Positions 8,971 to 17,630 of a stretch of DNA of 47,097 bases are shown here, one piece after another; within the stretch, counting starts at the first letter, position 1, and the number at the start of each line of letters is the position of its first letter. Origin of the DNA: Sphingomonas sp. Leaf10 (lineage in GTDB: Bacteria > Pseudomonadota > Alphaproteobacteria > Sphingomonadales > Sphingomonadaceae). Where the stretch lies: positions 252,110 through 299,206 of the forward strand of contig NZ_LMKE01000013.1 of NCBI RefSeq assembly GCF_001421245.1. Direction: 5' to 3'. The notes beneath the pieces are model-generated. The model was not told where the DNA came from. It saw nothing but the letters and a program-made list of their open reading frames with translations, and did not search any database. The position numbers and the translations under genes are program-made.

Positions 8971-10635
8971 ATGCGTCTCGTTTCCCTCGCCGCGCTGTTG
9001 CTGGCGACCGTTACCCCCGCCTTCGCCCAGACCGCAGCACCGGCGCTCGCCGCCCAGTCAACGCCGCCGACTTATCCGGCGACTCCGCCCAAGCTGATCG
9101 TCGCGATATCGGTCGATCAATTTTCGGCCGATCTGTTCGCCGAATATCGCGGCCGCTTCACCGACGGCTTCGCGCGGCTGATGCAGGGGGCGGTCTTTCC
9201 CTCCGGCTATCAAAGCCATGCCGCGACCGAGACCTGCCCGGGCCACTCGACGATCCTGACCGGATCGCGCCCGTCGCGCACCGGCATCATCGCCAACGAC
9301 TGGATCGACCAGCGCAGCAACACCCGCCCCGGCTTCAAGGTCTATTGCGCCGAGGACGAGCGCGTGGCCGGCTCCACCTTCGACGACTATACCGTGTCCG
9401 ACGTCCATCTGATGGTGCCGACGCTGGGCGAGCGGATGAAGGCAACCGATCCGCGCACCCGTGTCGTTTCGGTCGCTGGCAAGGACCGCGCGGCGGTGAT
9501 GATGGGCGGGCACAAGGTCGACGAATTGTGGTGGTTCGGCAAGAACGGCTTCGTCAGCTATGCCGGCCGCGCGATGCCGCCGGTCGTCACCCGCGCCAAC
9601 GCCGCCGTCGCCAAACGCATCGCAACGGCGCAGCCGGCGATGACGCTGCCGACCTTCTGCCAACCGCTCGCCCGTGCGGTGCGGGTCGGCGACAAGACGA
9701 TCGGTACCGGCCGGTTCGAACGCGCTGCGGGCGACGTCGCGAATTTCCGCCGATCGCCCGAATATGACGCTGCCGTCCTCGCGCTCGCCGCCGGGCTGAT
9801 CCAGGACATGAAACTCGGACAGGGACCGCAGACCGACATCATCTCGATCGGCGCATCGGCCACCGACTATGTAGGCCATGGCTATGGCACCGAGGGCAGC
9901 GAAATGTGCCTGCAACTCACCTCGCTCGACCAGAGCCTCGGCGAATTCTTCCGCGTGCTCGATGCGACCGGCGTCGATTATCAGGTGGTGCTGACTGCCG
10001 ATCACGGCGGCAGCGACGCCAGCGAGCGACTGGCCGCCCATGCCGTGCCCGACGCGGTCCGACTCGACGGCGAGTTCACCGTCGACCGCATCGGCAAGGC
10101 GATCGGCGAGAAACTGAAGATCGCCGGCCCCGTACTGTTCGGCGGAGTGAACGGCGATGTGTGGTACGACATCAAGCTGACCCCCGCGCAAAAGGCTGCG
10201 GTCGAGCGCGAGGCGATCGCCATGTTCACCGCGCACCCGCAGACGCAGGCGGTGTTTACGCGGGCGCAGATCCTCGCGACGACCGTACCCAGCACGCCGC
10301 CCGAAACCTGGTCGCTCCTCGAACGTGCGCGGGCGTCCTATTACCCACCGCGCTCGGGCGACCTGCTGGTCGCGATGAAGCCGCGCGTGTTGACTATCCC
10401 GCATCCGGTCGTCGGCACGTCGGTCGCGACACATGGTAGCTTCTGGGACTATGACCGGCGCGTGCCGATCCTGTTCTGGCGAAAGGGTCAGGGCGGGTTC
10501 GAGGAGCCGTTCGGCGTCGAGACCGTCGATATCCTGCCGACCCTGGCGGCGACGATCCGCCTGCCGGTGCCAAAGAACGAGATCGACGGCCGCTGCCTCG
10601 ATCTCGATCCGGGCGAGGGAACGACGTGTAAGTAA
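8971..10635 (+). CDS. PhoK/SPAP-like secreted alkaline phosphatase
   Basis: The 554-residue product has a signal peptide (residues 1-19, cleavage near AFA-Q) and a nucleotide pyrophosphatase/phosphodiesterase-like alkaline phosphatase fold. Expected active-site residues are visible: D49 in the first metal motif, the threonine nucleophile T88 in ATETCPGHST, N109, and K171/R173 in AGKDRAAV, which coincide closely with T89, N110, K171 and R173 of the Sphingomonas phosphatase SPAP/PhoK. Further metal ligands lie in ATDYVGHGYG, TADHGGSD and VATHGSFWDYDRRVPI. It should release inorganic phosphate from phosphomonoesters in the periplasm or outside the cell, with zinc and possibly calcium. No clear Pho box was identified upstream. 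Confidence 0.92.
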   Translation: MRLVSLAALLLATVTPAFAQTAAPALAAQSTPPTYPATPPKLIVAISVDQFSADLFAEYRGRFTDGFARLMQGAVFPSGYQSHAATETCPGHSTILTGSRPSRTGIIANDWIDQRSNTRPGFKVYCAEDERVAGSTFDDYTVSDVHLMVPTLGERMKATDPRTRVVSVAGKDRAAVMMGGHKVDELWWFGKNGFVSYAGRAMPPVVTRANAAVAKRIATAQPAMTLPTFCQPLARAVRVGDKTIGTGRFERAAGDVANFRRSPEYDAAVLALAAGLIQDMKLGQGPQTDIISIGASATDYVGHGYGTEGSEMCLQLTSLDQSLGEFFRVLDATGVDYQVVLTADHGGSDASERLAAHAVPDAVRLDGEFTVDRIGKAIGEKLKIAGPVLFGGVNGDVWYDIKLTPAQKAAVEREAIAMFTAHPQTQAVFTRAQILATTVPSTPPETWSLLERARASYYPPRSGDLLVAMKPRVLTIPHPVVGTSVATHGSFWDYDRRVPILFWRKGQGGFEEPFGVETVDILPTLAATIRLPVPKNEIDGRCLDLDPGEGTTCK

Positions 10636-10653
10636 CCCGGAAGCCTTGCGAAA

Positions 10654-10682
10654 CGTTCGTCGGGAACCGCACCCGACGGACG
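10654..10682. terminator. Hairpin between convergent phosphatase and hydrolase genes
   Basis: The arms 10654-10664 and 10672-10682 pair over 11 bp with one G-U wobble around a seven-base loop. The hairpin fills the 52-bp gap between two convergent stops, which fits a bidirectional terminator. No T-run follows on either side. Confidence 0.5.
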
Positions 10683-10687
10683 GTTCG

Positions 10688-11914
10688 TCAGGGAAGCGTC
10701 ACCAACGCGGTCGCCGCCGACGACGGGTCCAGCCGCTCCCGCAACGACGCAACGATCGCCGCCGCCGTACGCGGCACCCGGCCGTCTAACGCTTTCCGAC
10801 CGTTGACGATCACCCGCACCCGCCGGTCGAGATTCAGCAACCGGTCGGACAGACGCAAGGTCGTCCCGGCCGGAACCTTTCCGGTCAGGGTGATCGTCTG
10901 CCCGTCGACGGCGGCATCGATCCGATCCCCGGCCTTCGCCGCCACGGCGTCGGGGATGCGCAGCCAGTAGAAGCGGTCATGGGGCACGTCGTCCTGTACC
11001 CACACGATCCGCTTCGGCCACGGGTTGCGCGTGAACTGCGCCATCCATGGCAGTGCTTCGGCGTCCTTGCGGTCCATCCAGTGCGGCAGTCCCGGGTAGA
11101 TACGCGTCATCGATACATAGCCCCCCGGATCGGCGGCATGCAGCCGTTCCAGTTCGGCGCCACGTTCCGCCGCGATCCGGTTGCGGTCATAGGCGCTGTC
11201 GGCCCCGCCCATAAAAATTGCGAACGGCAGGTTGCGCAGCGATGCGACGCCCGCCTCGTTCGGATGTCCGGCCATCATCGCCGCCGCGGCGAACCGGTCG
11301 GCCATGCGCGGTGCCAATTGCCACACGCCGTCACCTCCCGCCGAATAGCCGAGCAGATAGACGCGATCGGGATCGACACCGTTCACCGCCACCTGCACAT
11401 CGATCAGGCGCTGGAACAGCGGATCGATATGCGCCTCATGCCACAGGTTCCACGTATCGGTCGGCGCACGCGGGGCAAGATAGATGCCCTCCGCCGGCTG
11501 ATAGAGACCGATCTGGTTGCGCCATTGCCGGTCGTTGACGGACGAGGCGGCATTGCCGCCGCCATGCATCGATATCCACAGGCTGCGCTTGCCGAACGGC
11601 GCATCGCCGAAGCGGCGGCTTTCCCAGCGGAGCGTCCGGTCGCCGATCGTGATCGCCTTGGCACCGATCGCCGACTTCGCCGAAGCAGCAATCTTACGCC
11701 CTCGCGCGGCGTCCAGCAAGTCGACGGCCGTCTCGGCTTCCGCTCGCGACAGTGACCGCCGCAAGACCGGCGCGTCGAGGGATTGCGCGTCAGGCCGCAT
11801 CGCCCAGTTGGACAGTTCGTTCAAGGTTCGCGCCGGCGGCGATTGAGGCGGTCGGGCCGGAACCGGGAGGGCGAACAGCAATGTCAGCGGAGCAAGGATG
11901 AAACGGTTGCGCAT
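10688..11914 (-). CDS. Secreted alpha/beta hydrolase
   Basis: This 408-residue product has an N-terminal signal peptide (MRNRFILAPLTLLFALPVPA) and an alpha/beta-hydrolase core. The oxyanion-hole region reads WISMHGGGN (residues 113-121) and the nucleophile elbow reads GYSAGG with S191. A plausible acid lies in FMGGADSAYDRN and a histidine in GLPHWMDRKDA. About 90 C-terminal residues after the core look like a separate beta-rich module. The architecture resembles poly(hydroxyalkanoate) depolymerase or feruloyl-esterase-like enzymes, but the substrate cannot be told. The start at 11914 is chosen because it opens the signal peptide. The open frame extends upstream to 12061, but that region has no signal-like or conserved sequence. 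The ribosome binding site is weak. Confidence 0.8.
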   Translation of the reverse strand: MRNRFILAPLTLLFALPVPARPPQSPPARTLNELSNWAMRPDAQSLDAPVLRRSLSRAEAETAVDLLDAARGRKIAASAKSAIGAKAITIGDRTLRWESRRFGDAPFGKRSLWISMHGGGNAASSVNDRQWRNQIGLYQPAEGIYLAPRAPTDTWNLWHEAHIDPLFQRLIDVQVAVNGVDPDRVYLLGYSAGGDGVWQLAPRMADRFAAAAMMAGHPNEAGVASLRNLPFAIFMGGADSAYDRNRIAAERGAELERLHAADPGGYVSMTRIYPGLPHWMDRKDAEALPWMAQFTRNPWPKRIVWVQDDVPHDRFYWLRIPDAVAAKAGDRIDAAVDGQTITLTGKVPAGTTLRLSDRLLNLDRRVRVIVNGRKALDGRVPRTAAAIVASLRERLDPSSAATALVTLP

Positions 11915-12057
11915 GCGTGCAGAGCTACCGCTTGCCGCGCGATAGTAGAAGCGGAAACCATATTCCCTCACTGGCGCCCCCGACCATGCGCACGGGGCGC
12001 CGCGTGACCGGCGCCATTCACACGATAATCGGAATGGAACGACTTTCTGTTCGAGGA

Positions 12058-12996
12058 TCAACGCTTCTCGAACGTCCGCACCCCCGGCCCCAACCGGTTC
12101 GTCCCGACCGCGACGCCGTCGCCGGTGTAATCCGCGACGAACGCCGGGCTTTTCGTCATGCCCGGAGCCAGTCGCGCATCGTTATCCTCGACACGCAGGC
12201 CGCTCGCCGGGAAGGTCTGCTTTTCCGCACCGACGACGATGAAGCCGGTCCAATTCTCCTTCGCCTTGCCCTGGACGAAGGTGTTGCGCGCGATCAGCCC
12301 GGTGGCCCCTTCGGGAAGGTCGATCATATAGTTGGTCCTGCTGCCGCGGCTGTCGTCGAAGCTCGAATCGGTGATCTCGATCCGGGGGGCGCGGATCTTC
12401 ACATAATGGCCGCCGGTGCCGCGTTCGAAGCGCGAGCGCTTGATGACGATCGCGCCGTTATTGCCCAGATAGACCGCATGCGAGCAATCGGTCGTCTCGC
12501 ACTGGCCAAGCCCGGCAAAGGTCGATCGGTCGATGGTGATGCGCTGCTGCCCGTTGGGATTGCCGCCCAATATTCCTTCCTGACTGTCGAGGAAGGTCGA
12601 GTTGGTAACGGTCAGGTCACCGATCTCGGTACGAATGCCGGCGCCATTGCCATCGGGCACGCGAATTCCACGAAAGATGATGCCGTCGACCGTCGAGCGC
12701 CGCCCCCGCAGGACGAAGGTCGCCTTGCCCTCGCACGCACCGCCATCGAAGATGACGGTGCCCGGCACGCGCGCGCGGAACGTGATGTCGCCGCCTGTCT
12801 GGACGGTGCAGTCGCGATAGGTGCCGGGCGCGATTAGGATCGTCGCCGTCCCGTCGCGTACCGCGCTGACCGCCGCGTCGATCGTCGGATAGCTATCGCC
12901 GGTCTGTTCGATCACGAACGGCGCGGCGCGTTGCTGCGCGGGCAGCGGCGCCGCGCCCAGCAGCAGGACGATCGGCAGGAAGCGGCGTAGGGTCAT
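12058..12996 (-). CDS. Secreted right-handed beta-helix protein
   Basis: The 312-residue product begins with a signal peptide (MTLRRFLPIVLLLGAAPLPA-Q) and then shows short repeated strands typical of a parallel beta-helix: YPTIDAAVSAVRDGTATILI, APGTYRD, and rungs such as LTVTNSTFLDSQEGI, ITIDRSTFAGLG, IVIKRSRFERG and IEITDSSFDDS. Pectate lyases, pectin methylesterases and periplasmic copper-binding NosD-like proteins share this fold. No complete catalytic motif of a named polysaccharide lyase was recognised. Two cysteines (QCETTDC) could form a disulfide. It lies between ihfB and the hydrolase gene, all on the minus strand. Confidence 0.8.
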   Translation of the reverse strand: MTLRRFLPIVLLLGAAPLPAQQRAAPFVIEQTGDSYPTIDAAVSAVRDGTATILIAPGTYRDCTVQTGGDITFRARVPGTVIFDGGACEGKATFVLRGRRSTVDGIIFRGIRVPDGNGAGIRTEIGDLTVTNSTFLDSQEGILGGNPNGQQRITIDRSTFAGLGQCETTDCSHAVYLGNNGAIVIKRSRFERGTGGHYVKIRAPRIEITDSSFDDSRGSRTNYMIDLPEGATGLIARNTFVQGKAKENWTGFIVVGAEKQTFPASGLRVEDNDARLAPGMTKSPAFVADYTGDGVAVGTNRLGPGVRTFEKR

Positions 12997-12999
12997 GCG

Positions 13000-13025
13000 G
13001 CGGGCCTCGATAAGGATCGGCCCGC
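13000..13025. other. Imperfect hairpin between ihfB and beta-helix gene
   Basis: GCGGGC (13000-13005) can pair with GCCCGC (13020-13025), and CGAT with ATCG inside, leaving a small bulge. It lies after ihfB and just before the beta-helix start, so it may weakly end the ihfB transcript or lie in the next leader. Confidence 0.3.
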
Positions 13026-13095
13026 TATGCGCCGTGCGCGCGGCCGACGGAAGCGGCGGATATGTATCGCTCCCGTCCCAGCGCGATTCGTCCGA

Positions 13096-13374
13096 TCAGA
13101 CGTTCAGGCGCGCGCGCATTTCCTTACCCGGCTTGAAATAGGGAACGCGCTTGGCATCCACCTCGACCGCTTCGCCGGTGCGCGGGTTACGGCCGGTGCG
13201 CGCATCGCGAGCGCGGGTCGAGAAGGCACCGAAGCCACGCAGTTCCACCCGGCCGCCGTTGCGCAGTCGTTCGGTAATGGTGTCGAAGAACGTCGATACG
13301 ATCCGTTCGACATCGCGCAGCGGTAAGGTGGGGTTTTCCTGCGCAATCTTCTGAACCAGTTCGGAACGGATCAT
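13096..13374 (-). CDS. ihfB: Integration host factor subunit beta
   Basis: This 92-residue HU/IHF-family DNA-bending protein starts [17 protein letters not shown] and has the beta-arm signature [20 protein letters not shown] near residues 60-79 with the intercalating proline, followed by [12 protein letters not shown]. The beta-subunit assignment rests on its start, the [12 protein letters not shown] motif and its position downstream of rpsA, the usual place for ihfB. It pairs with IhfA, encoded elsewhere, to bend DNA sharply at specific sites. GAGGG lies five bases before the ATG at 13374; a longer frame to 13407 lacks similarity. Confidence 0.94.
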   Translation of the reverse strand: MIRSELVQKIAQENPTLPLRDVERIVSTFFDTITERLRNGGRVELRGFGAFSTRARDARTGRNPRTGEAVEVDAKRVPYFKPGKEMRARLNV

Positions 13375-13403
13375 CTTTCCCTCGGCATTCCAAGCATCTA
13401 GGC

Positions 13404-13422
13404 CCAAACCGGTCCGGTTTGG
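13404..13422. promoter_or_regulatory. Perfect 9+9 palindrome upstream of ihfB
   Basis: CCAAACCGGTCCGGTTTGG is symmetrical about a single central base. It lies about 30 bases before the ihfB start, between the rpsA terminator and ihfB. It could be an operator in an ihfB promoter or a second weak terminator or leader hairpin; no T-run follows, which favours the operator reading. Confidence 0.4.
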
Positions 13423-13481
13423 TGCGCCACGCCTAACCTGAATTTATTTGAAACGACAATCCGCCTTTCGAATGAACGAAA

Positions 13482-13512
13482 AACGGGGCGCTCCGATTTG
13501 GAGCACCCCGTT
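13482..13512 (-). terminator. Rho-independent terminator of rpsA
   Basis: On the minus strand the stem pairs 13500-13512 with 13482-13494, containing one C-A mismatch and a five-base loop, and is followed directly by five T residues. It starts 27 bases after the rpsA stop. This is the best canonical terminator in the window, and it implies that ihfB also has its own promoter. Confidence 0.8.
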
Positions 13513-13538
13513 GATCGTCCTGCAAAGGAAGGAGAAGC

Positions 13539-15242
13539 TTACTTCTGCTCGCCGCGAGCCTTCAGCGCTTCGCCGAGGATGTCGCCGAGCGACGCGCCCG
13601 AATCCGACGAACCGTACTGCGCAACGGCCTGCTTCTCTTCGGCGATCTGCATCGCCTTGATCGAGAAGGTCGGCTTCTTCGAACGATCGAAGCCGGTAAC
13701 CATCGCGTCGAACTTCTGGCCGACCTGGAAACGCTCCGGACGCTGTTCGTCGCGGTCGCGGCCGAGATCGGTGCGCTTGATGAAGCCGGTCGCGCCATCG
13801 TCGCCCTGCTGCACTTCGAGGCCCGCATCGCGGACTTCGAGCACGGTCACGGTCACGGTCGCGTTCTTGTTCAGGCGATCACCCGCCTGCGCTGCGACCG
13901 GGCCACCACGCTCCAGTTGCTTCATGCCGAGCGAGATACGCTCCTTGTCGGGCTCGACCGCCAGCACGACGGCCTGAACCGTCTCGCCCTTGCGGTGCAG
14001 GTTGAGCGCGTCCTCGCCCGAAATGCCCCATGCGATGTCCGACATGTGGACCATGCCATCGACGTCGCCGTCCAGGCCGATGAACAGGCCGAATTCGGTC
14101 GCGTTCTTGACTTCGCCCTCGACGGTCGAACCGACCGGGTGATCCTCCGCGAACTTCTCCCACGGATTGGCCTGTGCCTGCTTGAGGCCCAGCGAGATGC
14201 GGCGCTTGTCCTGATCGACTTCGAGGACGATCACGTCGACTTCCTGGCTGGTCGACACGATCTTGCCCGGATGGACGTTCTTCTTGGTCCAGCTCATTTC
14301 CGACACGTGGACCAGACCTTCGATGCCCGGCTCCAGTTCGACGAACGCACCATATTCGGTGATGTTCGTGACGCGGCCCGACAGCTTCGCGCCGACCGGA
14401 TACTTGGCACCGGCGCCATCCCACGGATCGCTTTCAAGCTGCTTCATGCCGAGCGAGATGCGCTGCGTGTCGCGGTTGATGCGGATGATCTGAACGCGGA
14501 CGGTATCGCCGATGTTCAGCACTTCCGACGGGTGACCGACGCGCTTGTACGACAGGTCGGTGACGTGCAGCAGGCCGTCTATGCCGCCCAGGTCGACGAA
14601 CGCACCGTAATCGGTGATGTTCTTCACGACGCCGTCGATCACCTGACCTTCGGCCAGCGACTGGATCAGGCCCGAACGCTGCTCGGCGCGGGTTTCTTCC
14701 AGCACGGCACGACGCGACACGACGATGTTGCCGCGCTTGCGGTCCATCTTCAGGATCTGGAACGGCTGCGGAATGTCCATCAGCGGCGTGACGTCGCGCA
14801 CCGGACGGATATCGACCTGCGAACCCGGCAGGAACGCCACGGCGCCCGACAGGTCGACGGTGAAGCCGCCCTTGACCCGGCCGAAGATGACGCCTTCGAC
14901 GCGCGCGGTCTTCGCGAATTCGGTTTCCAGCTTGTCCCACGCGGCTTCGCGACGGGCGCGATCGCGGCTCAGCATCGCTTCGCCGTTCGCATTCTCGACG
15001 CGGTCGACATAGACTTCGACTTCGTCACCGACCTTCAGATCGGCCTTCTGGCCCGGCGCCGCGAATTCGCGCAGCGGCACGCGGCCTTCCGACTTCAGGC
15101 CGACGTCGATGACGGCAAGGTCGTTTTCGATGCCGGTGACGGTGCCGATGACAACGCGGCCCTCGAAGCTTTCCGAGGCACCGAACATGTCGTCGAGCAT
15201 CGACGCGAAATCGTCACGGGTGGGATTTGCCATGCTGGCCAT
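13539..15242 (-). CDS. rpsA: 30S ribosomal protein S1
   Basis: The 567-residue protein binds mRNA on the small ribosomal subunit and helps initiate translation of structured messages. Six S1 (OB-fold) repeats are visible; repeats 3-6 carry hallmarks such as GVVKNITDYGAFVDLGGIDG, GRVTNITEYGAFVELEPGIE and GEVKNATEFGLFIGLDGDVD, each with a following HVSEMSW-, HVTDLSY- or HMSDIAW-type segment. The opening MASMANPTRDDFASMLDDMF fits alphaproteobacterial S1. The ATG at 15242 is used, with a second in-frame ATG at 15233 as the alternative. In many bacteria cmk precedes rpsA; here a 530-bp repeat-bearing gap and a helicase gene are upstream instead. Confidence 0.96.
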   Translation of the reverse strand: MASMANPTRDDFASMLDDMFGASESFEGRVVIGTVTGIENDLAVIDVGLKSEGRVPLREFAAPGQKADLKVGDEVEVYVDRVENANGEAMLSRDRARREAAWDKLETEFAKTARVEGVIFGRVKGGFTVDLSGAVAFLPGSQVDIRPVRDVTPLMDIPQPFQILKMDRKRGNIVVSRRAVLEETRAEQRSGLIQSLAEGQVIDGVVKNITDYGAFVDLGGIDGLLHVTDLSYKRVGHPSEVLNIGDTVRVQIIRINRDTQRISLGMKQLESDPWDGAGAKYPVGAKLSGRVTNITEYGAFVELEPGIEGLVHVSEMSWTKKNVHPGKIVSTSQEVDVIVLEVDQDKRRISLGLKQAQANPWEKFAEDHPVGSTVEGEVKNATEFGLFIGLDGDVDGMVHMSDIAWGISGEDALNLHRKGETVQAVVLAVEPDKERISLGMKQLERGGPVAAQAGDRLNKNATVTVTVLEVRDAGLEVQQGDDGATGFIKRTDLGRDRDEQRPERFQVGQKFDAMVTGFDRSKKPTFSIKAMQIAEEKQAVAQYGSSDSGASLGDILGEALKARGEQK

Positions 15243-15510
15243 ATAAATCTTGGTTCCTAAACGTACTAATTTCCGGCCGGCCGGTTGTCTCCGGCGGTCT
15301 TTGACCGGGATTGCCCCGTGCGCCGAATGCGACACGCAGCATCCGGCGATCATGTCGTCACGAAAGGCATGACCCGGCTATGCGGAAAGGACGCAGGAGC
15401 GCCCGGCCTTCGCGAGTCTGTGCTCGTCGAACCGGCGCGCCATACGCCTTTTGGCGGTGGCGCGCAACGGTTGGCGGTGCGGCGTCGGGGGCGAAGGAAC
15501 GGTCGGTTCA

Positions 15511-15579
15511 CACGAAGGCGCGAACACACGGAGAAGAACATAGATTTCGCGCAGAGGCGCGAAGGCGCAGAGAGGTTGC
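15511..15579. repeat. Left arm of long inverted repeat
   Basis: This 69-bp arm is the imperfect reverse complement of 15673-15747. The inner 36 bases (15544-15579) match the partner (15673-15708) at 34 of 36 positions. The core is built from GCAGAGGCGC and CGCAGAGAGG units, a purine-rich intergenic repeat type I recall from other alphaproteobacterial genomes. Confidence 0.7.
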
Positions 15580-15672
15580 TTACCGGGCGACTGATACATT
15601 CCCGGCGAAGCCTTCACACTTCGCTGCGACGATAGAGGATGGCCGCTGACGCGGCAGAGAGCCGCCCCGTGT

Positions 15673-15747
15673 GCAACCTCTCTGCGCCTCTGCGCCTCTG
15701 CGCGAAATCCACCTGCTTCTTCTTTCGTGTATCCGCACCTTCGCGTG
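15673..15747. repeat. Right arm of long inverted repeat
   Basis: This is the partner of 15511-15579. The 93-bp spacer between the arms contains a small GCCGC-TGAC-GCGGC hairpin. The whole unit could fold into one extended stem in either transcript. No transposase or target-site duplication was recognised. Confidence 0.7.
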
Positions 15748-15776
15748 GAAGAATCTTTCTTACACCGACCGGAAGA

Positions 15777-17453
15777 TCAACCCCGGCGCCCGCCGCGATA
15801 CGGCTTGGCCGCATGGCGCGGCGGCGCACCGCTGGTCCGGCGCTGCGGTGCCGCCGGCGGACCCGACATCTGCTCGAACATAAGATCGTCGTCGGGCGTC
15901 GCCGTCCGCTTGACCGATGCCATGAACTTGCCCGCGATCGCCTTGGGAATCTCGAATGCTGATTCGTCGTTGGCGATGCGGATCGCGCCGATCTCGCCCT
16001 TGGTGATATGGCCGCGACGGCACAGCAGCGGCAGCAGCCAGCGCGGATCGGCATTGTGGCGCCGGCCGACATTCATGCGGAACCAGACGGTATCCTCAAA
16101 GCCGGGGCGCGGCCCTTCCTGCCGCTCACGCCGTTCGGGCATGCCACCCGCCGACAATTCCTCGGGCGCAGGTAGCTTGGCGCGATAGGCCCGGACCAGC
16201 AGCGCGGCGATATCTTCGGGCGTCTTTTCGGTCAGCAGGCGTGCGCCCAGTTCGACATCGGCTTCGTCGAATTCGACCGGCTCGGCCAGCTTGGCGAGCA
16301 GACGTTCGCGATCGGCGGCATGAATCTGTTCGGGCGTCGGCACGCCGATCCATTCGGCATTGATCTTAGCATCGCGCAACAGACCCTCGACCCTGCGACG
16401 GCGCTGGAACGGGACGATCAGTGCGGCGATGCCCTTTTTGCCCGCGCGACCGGTACGGCCCGAACGGTGCTGAAGCGCCTCGGCGTCGCGCGGCAGTTCG
16501 ACATGGACGACAAGACTGAGCGACGGCAGATCGATCCCGCGCGCGGCGACATCGGTCGCGACGCAGACCCGCGCACGACGGTCACGAAGGGCCTGCAACG
16601 CATGGTTGCGCTCCGACTGCGAATGCTCGCCCGACAGCGCGACCGCGTCGAAGCCACGCTCGACCAGATTGGCGTGCAAGTGGCGCACCGCCTCGCGCGT
16701 CGCGCAGAACAGGAACGCGGTGTCCGGTTCGTGCAGGCGCAGCAGGTTGACGACGGCATTCTCGATATCGTTCGGCGCGACGGTCATCGCCTGATAGCTG
16801 ATGTCACCATGGCCGCGCTCCGCCTCGCGCGTATCGATGCGGAACGCGTCCTTCTGATAGCGCTTGGCGAGCGCCACGATCGGCTTGGCGAGCGTCGCCG
16901 AAAACAGCAGCGTGCGGCGCTCCGCCGGCGTGCCGTCGAGAATGCCCTCGAGATCCTCGCGGAAGCCCATGTCGAGCATCTCGTCGGCTTCGTCGAGGAT
17001 CGCGACCTTCAGCCCCGACAGGTCGAGCGCGCCACGTTCTAGGTGATCGCGCAGACGGCCGGGCGTGCCGACGACGATATGCGCACCGTGGCTCAGGTTC
17101 CGGCGTTCGCGTGCGGCGTCCATGCCGCCGACGCACGATACGATGCGCGCACCGGTGGGGCCATAGAGCCACAGCAGCTCACGCGCGACCTGCAATGCCA
17201 GTTCGCGAGTCGGCGCGATGGCGAGCGCGAGCGGCGTACCGGCGCGCGGCATCTTGTCGTCGGCGTCGAGCAGGTCGCGCGCCATGGCGAGACCGAAGGC
17301 AACGGTCTTGCCCGATCCGGTCTGTGCGGACACGAGCAGGTCGCGTCCCTCGGCTTCGGGGGTCAGGACGGCCGCCTGCACGGCGGTCGGGGCTTCATAG
17401 CCGCGCGCGGATAGCGCCGCGGATAGCGGTTCGGGCAACGTCGAAAAAGGCAT
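15777..17453 (-). CDS. DEAD-box RNA helicase with DbpA-type RNA-binding domain
   Basis: The 558-residue ATP-dependent RNA helicase shows the full motif set: the Q-motif region at the N-terminus, Walker A AQTGSGKT (residues 43-50), PTRELALQ (81-88), TPGRL (130-134), the DEAD box (154-157), SAT (185-187), and ARGIDLPSLSLVVHVELP and HRSGRTGRAG in the second RecA domain. The region around residues 430-505 (FRMNVGRRHNADPRWLLPLL and CRRGHITKGEIGAIRI) matches a DbpA RNA-binding domain, so a role in ribosome assembly or RNA remodelling is likely. The C-terminus is a basic Arg/Gly/Pro-rich tail. DeaD/CsdA is a possible name, but the exact orthology is uncertain. Confidence 0.93.
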   Translation of the reverse strand: MPFSTLPEPLSAALSARGYEAPTAVQAAVLTPEAEGRDLLVSAQTGSGKTVAFGLAMARDLLDADDKMPRAGTPLALAIAPTRELALQVARELLWLYGPTGARIVSCVGGMDAARERRNLSHGAHIVVGTPGRLRDHLERGALDLSGLKVAILDEADEMLDMGFREDLEGILDGTPAERRTLLFSATLAKPIVALAKRYQKDAFRIDTREAERGHGDISYQAMTVAPNDIENAVVNLLRLHEPDTAFLFCATREAVRHLHANLVERGFDAVALSGEHSQSERNHALQALRDRRARVCVATDVAARGIDLPSLSLVVHVELPRDAEALQHRSGRTGRAGKKGIAALIVPFQRRRRVEGLLRDAKINAEWIGVPTPEQIHAADRERLLAKLAEPVEFDEADVELGARLLTEKTPEDIAALLVRAYRAKLPAPEELSAGGMPERRERQEGPRPGFEDTVWFRMNVGRRHNADPRWLLPLLCRRGHITKGEIGAIRIANDESAFEIPKAIAGKFMASVKRTATPDDDLMFEQMSGPPAAPQRRTSGAPPRHAAKPYRGGRRG

Positions 17454-17630
17454 AATGCGCCAGATGGCCCCAAATTGCGGCTACGGCAAGGCCGCGCATC
17501 GTCCAATCTTGGCGTTCGGCACACACGTAGCGCCGTTTGGGGCCGGAATTGCTTTGCTTGGTCGGCTTGCGTACCCGGCGTTGCCGCCCGCCGCGTGCGA
17601 ACCCACATCGGCGAAACGAAAGGATTTGCC

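Larger units (their letters stand above)
15243..15776. other. Long intergenic region between rpsA and the helicase gene
   Basis: This 534-bp stretch has no credible gene. It contains the rpsA leader on the minus strand, with a CCGGCCGGCCGG palindrome at 15273-15284 about 30 bases before the rpsA start, and a long imperfect inverted repeat annotated separately. Open frames crossing it are built from the repeats and lack start signals. Confidence 0.7.

Noticed and set aside
7743..9767. A plus-strand open frame of 674 codons across the DsbD-like and phosphatase genes
   Set aside because: It spans a minus-strand gene, an intergenic region and the wrong frame of the phosphatase gene, and the sequence is low-complexity.
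15285..15649. Short plus-strand frames in the rpsA-helicase gap
   Set aside because: They run through the inverted repeat and the rpsA leader, lack ribosome binding sites and give biased basic peptides.
15511..15747. CRISPR array
   Set aside because: The repeated units are inverted and imperfect, with no regular spacers and no cas gene nearby.
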